Shown here piece by piece: positions 15,614 to 21,686 of a stretch of DNA of 21,686 nucleotides; the stretch's first letter is position 1, and the number at the start of each line of letters is the position of its first letter. Source of the DNA: Porphyromonadaceae bacterium UBA7141 (GTDB taxonomy: Bacteria; Bacteroidota; Bacteroidia; Bacteroidales; Muribaculaceae); contig DKWX01000056.1 in the NCBI GenBank assembly GCA_002491945.1, positions 1-21,686 of the forward strand. The letters are read 5' to 3'. The notes under the pieces are model-generated. The model was not told the DNA's origin. It saw only the letters and a list, made by a program, of their open reading frames with translations, and did not search any database. The position numbers and the translations under genes are program-made.

Positions 15614-16332
15614 CAAATCTTACTACGCCACCGATGTCTGACACCATATTCCGCACCATGAAGGAGTACAGCCCTGAGGAACAACCTCGGGAAAAGGCGC
15701 TCCGCAAGGGAATCGATGCTCTTACAATCCCGGAACTTCTGGCCCTGATACTACGTGTCGGCACCACCGGAATGCCGATAATCGAAATGACTCGCCGGCT
15801 TATCGATGCCAATGGCGGCTCTCTTCACACTCTGGGACGCCGCACTCTCAAGGAGATTCAGCTGACCGACGGGATGGGACCGACAAAAGCGCTGCAGGTA
15901 CAGGCCATAATGGAACTTGCCAGAAGGTATTTTCAGGAGGAGGGGGAGGCCAACCCGACCATCATCCGCTCCTCGCGCGACATATACTCGCTGATGCGTG
16001 CCGACATTGCCAACGAACCTCAGGAACAGATATGGCTCATCACTCTCAACCGGCGCAACGCCGTGGTGAGCCGCCACCACCTCACTACCGGCTCGGCCGT
16101 AGCCTCAGTATTCGACCTCAGGCGCGCACTTAAACTCGCCCTGCTCGATGAGGCTTCAGGAATCATTCTATGCCATAATCATCCGTCGGGCAATCTTACC
16201 CCATCTCCTCAGGATGACCAGATCACGCGCTCGCTCAAGACTGCCGGCGCGACAATGGACCTCCGGATGCTCGATCACGTAATCATTTCGGCCGAAGGAT
16301 TCCACTCATATGCCGACGCAGGGCGCTTGTGA
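15610..16332 (+). CDS. radC: RadC/JAMM-domain protein
   Basis: The 240-aa protein belongs to the RadC (UPF0758) family. Its old link to DNA repair is not well supported and its true role is uncertain. An N-terminal helical region with a helix-hairpin-helix-like segment (about 78-100, LKEIQLTDGMGPTKALQVQ) precedes the JAMM metalloprotease-like domain. The metal motif is complete: H189 and H191 in CHNHPSGNLTPSPQDD, with Ser199 and Asp202. The first ATG (15610) overlaps the stop of the glycosyltransferase gene, but the later Met codons at 15634 and 15658 (MKEYSPEEQPREKAL) are also plausible starts. Its last 50 bp overlap the end of the NagZ-like gene on the other strand. Confidence 0.93.
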   Translation: MTNLTTPPMSDTIFRTMKEYSPEEQPREKALRKGIDALTIPELLALILRVGTTGMPIIEMTRRLIDANGGSLHTLGRRTLKEIQLTDGMGPTKALQVQAIMELARRYFQEEGEANPTIIRSSRDIYSLMRADIANEPQEQIWLITLNRRNAVVSRHHLTTGSAVASVFDLRRALKLALLDEASGIILCHNHPSGNLTPSPQDDQITRSLKTAGATMDLRMLDHVIISAEGFHSYADAGRL

Positions 16333-17611
16333 TGGAATCGCGCATGGCGGGCGCATCGGTGCCCACATCTGCCACGGCCGCGTCGATATCAGCGATAGGA
16401 TGCGGCTTATCAAGCCCTACGAGATATTTATAGAAGAGTATCCGGCGGCAACGGTCGGCCACCACAGCCTTGTCGATACGCCCGTCGGCCATCGCGGCAA
16501 GCAGCTCGCGAATCTCTCCGCGTGTGTCGGAAGGGGCTATCACCATATCGGCGCCGGCTGCAATGGCCTGCCATCCTTTCACTCCCATTGCCCCCTCCAT
16601 GTTAAGGGCATCGGTAATCACCAGACCCTCGAATCCCAACTCTACGCGCAGCACATCATGCATCACCACAGGCGACACTACGGCCGGACGCCGCACCGTG
16701 TCGAGCGCCTGCACCGAAAGATGCCCCACCATCATCCCCGACAGCCCCTCGGCCGCATAGCGGCGGAAGGGATAGAGATCGATGCTGTCTATCACCTCAC
16801 GTGAGGCAATAATCTCTCCGAGCGCGCGGTGACTGTCAGACTTGGCCGAACCATGGCCTGGAAAATGTTTGGCCACACTGATTACATTCCCCTCTTCCAC
16901 ACCCCGGGCATAAGCCATCGCCAGGTCGGCGACACGGCGGGGATCACTCCCTAAGGAGCGTTTGCGCATCAGCCCGTGGCTGCCGTTGCCGGGCACCACA
17001 TCCATCACCGGACCCAACACCATATTGATTCCCACCGCACGGCATTCGCGGGCCAGTTCGCGGCCGAACTCATAAAGCAGCTGGTCATCGCTAAGATGAC
17101 CCAATTCGCGGCTCCATGGAAATTCCGGTGCATCGGCAAAGCGCATCCGCAGACCATTCTCGGCATCCACGGCCAGAAATAGGCCGGGGGCGCCGATGCG
17201 CGACAGCGTGTCGGCTATGACGGCTGCGCCGCGCAGGTCGCCGCGCAGCAATACTATCCCGCCTACATGAAGTGTGGAGGCATATTCCGTAATCCTGGCA
17301 AGAGTGGCCGCATCGGAATTGCCGTATGAAGCCGGCATGAACAGCATCCCGGCCTTGCGCTCATCGCTCAGCGCAGCCACAACTGAATCGGCATAATGCC
17401 ATGCATCGCATGTAATGTCGGTCGCTTCACGCCACATACGCACACTGTCGGCATCAGCCTGTGCGCTGTCGGATACCTGAGAGGCATCCGCGACACTGCG
17501 GCGGCATCCCGAACCCGACAGCGGAAGAAGACCGAGGAATAGCGACGAAATCAACAGACACACGGCCTGGACACGCACATACAGACTGTGATGTCGCAAC
17601 GGGGCACTCAC
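16283..17611 (-). CDS. Glycoside hydrolase family 3, NagZ-like beta-N-acetylhexosaminidase
   Basis: The 442-aa enzyme has a single GH3 N-terminal barrel, as in NagZ-type enzymes that remove N-acetylglucosamine from cell-wall fragments. The nucleophile Asp334 (VITDALNMEG) and the NagZ-type His/Asp loop KHFPGHGSAKSDSHR (248-262, with D259 and H261) are present. Unlike cytoplasmic NagZ it has an N-terminal hydrophobic signal (about 11-31) and then SGSGC, with Cys36 at a weak lipobox, so it is probably exported and perhaps a lipoprotein. The start is GTG at 17611, overlapping the TGA of the upstream nucleotidase gene by 4 bp (GTGA), so translation is probably coupled. Substrate specificity is inferred from the family only. 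Confidence 0.9.
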   Translation of the reverse strand: MSAPLRHHSLYVRVQAVCLLISSLFLGLLPLSGSGCRRSVADASQVSDSAQADADSVRMWREATDITCDAWHYADSVVAALSDERKAGMLFMPASYGNSDAATLARITEYASTLHVGGIVLLRGDLRGAAVIADTLSRIGAPGLFLAVDAENGLRMRFADAPEFPWSRELGHLSDDQLLYEFGRELARECRAVGINMVLGPVMDVVPGNGSHGLMRKRSLGSDPRRVADLAMAYARGVEEGNVISVAKHFPGHGSAKSDSHRALGEIIASREVIDSIDLYPFRRYAAEGLSGMMVGHLSVQALDTVRRPAVVSPVVMHDVLRVELGFEGLVITDALNMEGAMGVKGWQAIAAGADMVIAPSDTRGEIRELLAAMADGRIDKAVVADRCRRILFYKYLVGLDKPHPIADIDAAVADVGTDAPAMRDSITSALRRHMSGILRPK

Positions 17612-19197
17612 TTTACTGTCACTTCTTTGACAAAACGCGGACGCGGATCGCCGGCTATCGGGAGTCCGAGTGCGGTGAGTCGGGTTATATATTCAAGTAT
17701 ACGCTCCGACACCTCCGGCTCATCTCTCCATATCACACGGCCCCGTCCGAGGGGAATAAGGTCGTCGTTGCCGCCGGCAAGGTAGTCGATTGTAGATACA
17801 TAATAGATGGCATCGGGGTCTACTTCCTCTCCATCCACCAGCACTCGGCGCATGTGAGAGTCGTCGTCTGTGACTACGGCCACACTGCGGCTTACCCCCT
17901 CGCCACCCTTGACTGCCGCGATGTCAAGAGTCTCCATAAGGTCAGCCCCCTTAAGCTCCATAAGCAACATACGGTTGGCAAAGGGGAAGGTGGAGAGTAT
18001 CTCCCCAAGAGTCACATCCCCCTGCGGCATCGGATGGCGTATACCCCCGACATTCATCATCCCGATGATCGGACGGGGCGGCAGGGCGCCGGAGGCGGCG
18101 AGTGAGTCGGCAACATTACGGCCGAAATCTTCGGCAAAGTCCGATATCCAGTTCGGATATGCCCCCACACGGGCGTTATTATCCATCATCTCATCTGAGC
18201 GTCCTATCACTTTGGCATTGATGACATCGATCTGCTCACGGTAGGGAGTTATGAATCCGGCCATCACACTGTCGAGCTGCGACGGTGCGAAACGGTCGGT
18301 CACTGCTATGAGTTCATAATCGAAATCAGCCGGAGTGTCGTTCTGAAGGTTATCGAGGTCAATCTTAATACAACCTAAATTACGGCCATATTTACCTGTC
18401 TGGGTAACAAGCACCGGACGCCCCGCGGCATTGCTGACCACCGAGGGATAATCCTTCGATGCGTTGTCAGGCTGGATTACGGTATGTGAATGGCCTCCGA
18501 TTATGATGTCGATATCCTTCGAATTGCGGGCCAGGTCGTAGTCTGTATCCTTATAGTTTTCCTTGACAGCACCTATATGGGTGACGGCCACCACCAGATC
18601 GCACCCCTCTTCATTCTTAAGCATTGAGGCATAACAGTCGGCTGTCTCGCAGACAGGGAGAAAATCCATCCCTTCGTAGCATGATTTTGCTATAATGCTT
18701 GCCGGGTCGATATTAATACCTATAAAACCAATCTTCCGGCCATCGGCCTCACGTATGGCATACGGCTTGAAAATCCCCTCGGCCGGTGTGCCGGTGAAGT
18801 CATAGTTGGCTGAAAGACGGTCGGCCTTGAGTGTGCGGTAATGGTCGGCCATCTCTTTGAGGCCGTTGTCAAATTCATGATTGCCAAGTATCTGGATGTC
18901 GTAATCCATCATGTTCATCAACGGATATTCCACATCGCCGCCAAAGAATTTAAAATACAGCGAGCCCTGCACCACATCGCCGGCATCTACAAGAATCACA
19001 TTCTTCTCAGCCTTTCTTACGGAGTCGATTATCGCTTTGCGTTGCAGCACGCCCCCGCGTCCGGAAGCATCGGGGTCTATCATGGAGTGTGTGTCGTTAG
19101 TGTGCAGTATCACGAGGTCGGAAGCCAACACACCCGCCGATGCAATCAGTGCGGAGGCACCCAAGGCGAGACTGCGCATGGTCGTTATTAATTTCAT
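17608..19197 (-). CDS. Exported 5'-nucleotidase/UshA-like metallophosphoesterase
   Basis: This 529-aa two-domain enzyme is predicted to dephosphorylate nucleotides or nucleotide sugars in the periplasm. A signal peptide (MRSLALGASALIASAGVLAS, from Met7; Met1 is at 19197) precedes a calcineurin-like domain with all metal motifs: HTNDTHS (D35, H37), DAGD (D74), GNHEFDNG (N106, H107), THIG (H207) and GGHSH (H236, H238). The C-terminal nucleotidase domain (about 320-529) has MNVGGIRHPMPQGDVTLGE, LSTFPFANRM and the substrate-stacking region STIDYLAGGNDDL. It is the first gene of an operon with the NagZ-like enzyme, suggesting a shared scavenging role. Repeat copy C ends 33 bp upstream and may supply its promoter. 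Confidence 0.92.
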   Translation of the reverse strand: MKLITTMRSLALGASALIASAGVLASDLVILHTNDTHSMIDPDASGRGGVLQRKAIIDSVRKAEKNVILVDAGDVVQGSLYFKFFGGDVEYPLMNMMDYDIQILGNHEFDNGLKEMADHYRTLKADRLSANYDFTGTPAEGIFKPYAIREADGRKIGFIGINIDPASIIAKSCYEGMDFLPVCETADCYASMLKNEEGCDLVVAVTHIGAVKENYKDTDYDLARNSKDIDIIIGGHSHTVIQPDNASKDYPSVVSNAAGRPVLVTQTGKYGRNLGCIKIDLDNLQNDTPADFDYELIAVTDRFAPSQLDSVMAGFITPYREQIDVINAKVIGRSDEMMDNNARVGAYPNWISDFAEDFGRNVADSLAASGALPPRPIIGMMNVGGIRHPMPQGDVTLGEILSTFPFANRMLLMELKGADLMETLDIAAVKGGEGVSRSVAVVTDDDSHMRRVLVDGEEVDPDAIYYVSTIDYLAGGNDDLIPLGRGRVIWRDEPEVSERILEYITRLTALGLPIAGDPRPRFVKEVTVK

Positions 19198-19230
19198 ATC
19201 GATAGTGTTCTAAATCATTCTCATTCATAA

Positions 19231-19339
19231 AGGAGGTGTTCAAATTTATACGACAAGCCCGCAGATTGTATAAAAGATTCCATTTCAATTAATATCGGAT
19301 TCCATTTCAATTAATATCGGTTAAATTTGAACACTTACT
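19231..19339. mobile_element. MITE-like repeat, copy C (109 bp, internal deletion and duplication)
   Basis: The left end AGGAGGTGTTCAAATTTA is a diverged terminal repeat and the right end TTAAATTTGAACACTTACT is a perfect one, followed by TA. Most of the core seen in copies A and D is missing, but ACGACAAGCCCGCAGATTGT links it to copy D (ACGACAGGCC and CCGCAGATTGTAT). A 22-bp unit starting GATTCCATTTCAATTAATAT is duplicated in tandem (19276-19297 and 19298-19319). The left end carries TAAATTTG on the minus strand (19241-19248) facing the nucleotidase gene, whose start is about 44 bp away from the box. Confidence 0.75.
19276..19319. repeat. Tandem duplication of a 22-bp unit inside copy C
   Basis: Two exact 22-bp units (19276-19297, 19298-19319), beginning GATTCCATTTC and ending AATATCG, lie side by side. 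Copies A and B have only one equivalent unit, so this is a duplication private to copy C, possibly by replication slippage. Confidence 0.9.
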
Positions 19340-19406
19340 TACTGCAAATTTACTCAAAAAATTGAGCCAGACAAAATTTATATCAGGATTCGCGCCAGGC
19401 AATCGA

Positions 19407-19444
19407 CACAAAAAGACTCCTCCGGGATTACCGGAGGAGTCTTT
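19407..19444 (-). terminator. Rho-independent terminator of rplS-gpmI
   Basis: A perfect 14-bp stem (AAAGACTCCTCCGG at 19412-19425 with its complement at 19431-19444) and a 5-nt loop is followed on the minus strand by TTTTTGTG (the stem's last three T included). It lies 20 bp after the gpmI stop. Confidence 0.9.
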
Positions 19445-19464
19445 CTATTCAGAATCAATGATTA

Positions 19465-20976
19465 TTACTTTTCAATCAGCACCTCGCCGTCCATTTCCTT
19501 AGGAGCGGGAAGCCCCATAAGATAGAGAAGCGAAGGAGCCACATCGGCCAGTTTGCCGTTCTTCAGACGCACATTCCGGTCGCTCCCCACATAGATGAAG
19601 GGGACCGGATTGAGCGAGTGGGCCGTGTTGGGGCTGCCGTCTTCGTTGATGGCATGGTCAGCATTACCGTGGTCGGCGATGATGATACTCTCGTAGTCAT
19701 GGGCCAAAGCGGCTGTAATCACCTTACGCACACACTCGTCGAGGGTCTCGACGGCTTTCTGTATCGCGGGATATACACCGGTGTGTCCCACCATATCGCC
19801 ATTGGCGAAATTGACCACAATGAAATCATACTTCTCGCTGTCGATTGCCGCCACAAGCTTTTCGCATACCTCGGGAGCCGACATTTCAGGCTGCAGATCG
19901 TAGGTAGCCACTTTCGGCGAGGGCACGAGCACACGGTCTTCGCCGGCAAAGGGCTCTTCGCGGCCACCGTTGAAGAAGAATGTCACATGGGCATACTTCT
20001 CAGTCTCGGCGATGTGAAGCTGAGTCTTGCCCTGCTCTGAGAGATACTGGGCCAGAGTCTCCTGCACATCGCTCTTGGGGAAAATGACATGCACACCCTT
20101 GAATGAATCGTCATACGGTGTCATGCAGTAGAACTGCAGGTCGGGAATCGGATTCATGCCATCCTCACTGTGCTGGGTGAGTACGGTGGTGAGCTCTTTT
20201 GCACGGTCGTTGCGGTAGTTGAAGAATATCACAACGTGTCCGGCGCCGATGCGTCCGTCGATTTTCTCGTTGACTATCGGCTTGAGGAACTCGTCGGTCA
20301 CACCCTCGGCATAACTTTCCTCTACGGCAGCCACCAGATTGGATGTCTGGCATCCTTCGCCGTATACGAGCATATTGTATGCCTCTTTAAGACGCTCCCA
20401 GCGGTGGTCGCGGTCCATTGCATAATAGCGGCCGATCACCGAGGCGATCTTGCCCGCTGATCCGGAGCAATGTGCCTGCACATCAGCCAGAAACCCGGCA
20501 CCCGACTTGGGATCGGTGTCGCGGCCGTCCATGAAGCAGTGGATGAAGGCCTTGTCCAGGCCGTATGCCTTGGCGGTGTCGCAAAGGGCATAGAGATGGT
20601 CGAGCGAGGAATGCACGCCCCCTGTGCTGCAAAGACCCATGAAGTGGATCGGCACATTATGCTCGCGGGCATAGCTGAAAGCGCTCTTTATCTCCGGGTT
20701 TTCGGCGAAACTGCCGTCGGCGATGGCTCGGTTGATCTTCACAAGATCCTGATACACCACGCGACCGGCGCCGATATTGAGATGTCCCACTTCCGAATTG
20801 CCCATCTGGCCGTCGGGAAGTCCCACGTATTCTCCGCTTGCCTGAAGCTCTGAATGTGGATACCCTGCCACCAGGCTGTCCATAAAGGGGGTGGGAGTGT
20901 TGAAGATTGCATCATCCTTGCCATGGTCGCCGATACCATAGCCGTCGAGGATGATCAGCAGTGATTTTTTCGACAT
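19465..20976 (-). CDS. gpmI: 2,3-bisphosphoglycerate-independent phosphoglycerate mutase
   Basis: This enzyme interconverts 3- and 2-phosphoglycerate in glycolysis and gluconeogenesis, in the cytoplasm, using two Mn ions. The 503-aa length is normal. The phosphatase-like domain carries the metal ligand Asp11 (ILDGYG) and the catalytic Ser61 in DGQMGNSEVGHLNIGAGR. The inserted phosphotransferase domain contains HCFMDGRDTDPKSG and NYRNDRAKELT, and the C-terminal metal motifs FANGDMVGHTG and IIADHGNADHA are complete. It starts 12 bp after the rplS stop and should be co-transcribed from the rplS promoter, ending at a strong terminator. No independent promoter box was seen in the 12-bp gap. Confidence 0.97.
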   Translation of the reverse strand: MSKKSLLIILDGYGIGDHGKDDAIFNTPTPFMDSLVAGYPHSELQASGEYVGLPDGQMGNSEVGHLNIGAGRVVYQDLVKINRAIADGSFAENPEIKSAFSYAREHNVPIHFMGLCSTGGVHSSLDHLYALCDTAKAYGLDKAFIHCFMDGRDTDPKSGAGFLADVQAHCSGSAGKIASVIGRYYAMDRDHRWERLKEAYNMLVYGEGCQTSNLVAAVEESYAEGVTDEFLKPIVNEKIDGRIGAGHVVIFFNYRNDRAKELTTVLTQHSEDGMNPIPDLQFYCMTPYDDSFKGVHVIFPKSDVQETLAQYLSEQGKTQLHIAETEKYAHVTFFFNGGREEPFAGEDRVLVPSPKVATYDLQPEMSAPEVCEKLVAAIDSEKYDFIVVNFANGDMVGHTGVYPAIQKAVETLDECVRKVITAALAHDYESIIIADHGNADHAINEDGSPNTAHSLNPVPFIYVGSDRNVRLKNGKLADVAPSLLYLMGLPAPKEMDGEVLIEK

Positions 20977-20988
20977 ATTAATGTGTGA

Positions 20989-21357
20989 TTAAGCCTCTGC
21001 GCTCTTTTTTACGCGACGCTCTTTGATACGGGCTTTCTTGCCGGTCAGACCACGGAGGTAATAGAGTTTGGCACGACGCACCTTACCGAGCTTGTTGACT
21101 GTGATTGACTCGATGAAGGGTGACTCGATGGGGAAGATACGCTCCACGCCGATGCCGTCGGAAATCTTGCGGACTGTGAAACGCTTCTTGTCGCCGTGGC
21201 CGCTGATACGGATTACGACACCGCGATACTGCTGGATACGCTCTTTGTTACCCTCTTTGATACGGTATGCTACTGTGATAGTGTCGCCGGGCTGGAAGTT
21301 AGCGAAGTCTTTTTTCGGAGTGGCAAATGCCTCTTCCGCAATCTTGATAAGATCCAT
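20989..21357 (-). CDS. rplS: 50S ribosomal protein L19
   Basis: This 122-aa basic protein sits at the 30S-50S interface of the ribosome. Family motifs run through it: FQPGDTITVAYRIKEGNKER, QQYRGVVIRISG, FTVRKISDGIGVERIFPIESP and GKVRRAKLYYLRGLTGKKARI. The length is typical, with a short Ser-Ala-Glu-Ala end. In many bacteria rplS follows rpsP, rimM and trmD, but here it leads a unit with gpmI. It has a well-formed promoter 100-130 bp upstream (21459-21490). Confidence 0.97.
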   Translation of the reverse strand: MDLIKIAEEAFATPKKDFANFQPGDTITVAYRIKEGNKERIQQYRGVVIRISGHGDKKRFTVRKISDGIGVERIFPIESPFIESITVNKLGKVRRAKLYYLRGLTGKKARIKERRVKKSAEA

Positions 21358-21458
21358 TTGTATTTGATTTGTTTTGCGTTAAAGCTTGCAATATGGCCGA
21401 GTTTCCGTTGAAGCGGCCTCTCGTCAGCCGCACCTCACCAGAGATTGCAAACCGACTG

Positions 21459-21490
21459 CAAAATTAATGATTTTTCTCGATTTACGCAAA
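21459..21490 (-). promoter_or_regulatory. rplS-gpmI promoter (-33 and -7 elements)
   Basis: On the minus strand TTTG (21487-21490) is followed after 20 bp by TAATTTTG (21459-21466). This is a full match to both elements and gives a leader of about 95 nt before rplS. Confidence 0.75.
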
Positions 21491-21550
21491 TCCGGACACC
21501 GGCTTCTGCCAATCGGCTCTCTGATTCTCAACATTTTCTTTTAGCACATA

Positions 21551-21686
21551 AGTAAGTGTTCAAATTTAATTTATACAATATGCGGGACTGTTTTTTAGTC
21601 GATTCCGATGCGGAGTGAAGGAGAATATTAACATATTCGACTGAACGACAGGCCGGAAGCAGCAAAAAAGAAGCCGCAGATTGTAT
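21551..21686. mobile_element. MITE-like repeat, copy D (long form, cut by the window edge)
   Basis: The left terminal repeat AGTAAGTGTTCAAATTTAA is intact and preceded by TA (21549-21550). The core (GTTTTTTAGTCGATTC, TGCGGAGTGAAGGAGAATAT) aligns with copy A. The subterminal arms TATACAATATGCGGG (21572-21586) and CCGCAGATTGTAT (21674-21686) are inverted copies of each other with one mismatch over 13 bases. The element must continue past the edge for about 45-50 bp to reach its right end. The left end faces rplS, but that gene has its own promoter in between. Confidence 0.75.

Noticed and set aside
19276..19319. Possible CRISPR-like repeat
   Set aside because: There are only two adjacent 22-bp units with no spacers, within a copy of the inverted-repeat element, and no cas gene is present.

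Overview
The window looks like chromosomal DNA from a member of the order Bacteroidales. A Muribaculaceae-like gut commensal is my best guess, by inference only. The evidence is a SusC/SusD outer-membrane pair, a eukaryote-type (GH13_8-like) glycogen branching enzyme, a probable DUF4923-type secreted protein, Bacteroidetes-type EF-P and DnaB sequences, and promoters that fit the Bacteroidetes -7 motif TAnnTTTG, some with a TTTG-like -33 element about 19-21 bp upstream. No phage, plasmid, CRISPR, rRNA or tRNA gene was seen.

Layout. 1-2073 (-): glgB, running off the left edge. 2245-2850 (+): ribE, divergent from glgB. It converges on a secreted DUF4923-like gene (3019-3771, -), with a perfect 50-bp palindrome between them. 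4063-5983 (+): an ADP-ribosylglycohydrolase-like gene followed by menA (menaquinone synthesis). 6073-10642 (-): a susC-susD operon with a terminator at its end and a long leader at its start, but no glycosidase or regulator beside it. 11288-13214 (+): dnaB and a small membrane protein. 13390-13545 (-): rpmH (L34, 51 aa), divergent from efp (13778-14344, +). 14606-16332 (+): a membrane glycosyltransferase and radC, overlapping by 4 bp. 16283-19197 (-): a 5'-nucleotidase-like phosphoesterase and a NagZ-like GH3 enzyme, overlapping by 4 bp, with the GH3 tail overlapping radC by 50 bp. 19465-21357 (-): rplS and gpmI, 12 bp apart.

Most genes are housekeeping: glycogen, riboflavin, menaquinone, glycolysis, replication and translation. 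The feature that gene annotation does not explain is a family of short repeats. Four same-orientation copies lie in intergenic gaps at 11061, 14493, 19231 and 21551 (the last cut by the window edge). They share terminal inverted repeats close to AGTAAGTGTTCAAATTTAA, usually next to a TA dinucleotide. Two copies appear long (179 bp and at least 136 bp) and two are internally deleted (68 and 109 bp). This is what a non-autonomous miniature transposon (MITE) family looks like. Each terminal repeat contains an outward-facing match to the TAnnTTTG promoter element, and three of the copies end 33-49 bp from a start codon. They may therefore act as mobile promoters for dnaB, the glycosyltransferase-radC operon and the nucleotidase-GH3 operon. 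I do not recognise this family from a named element.
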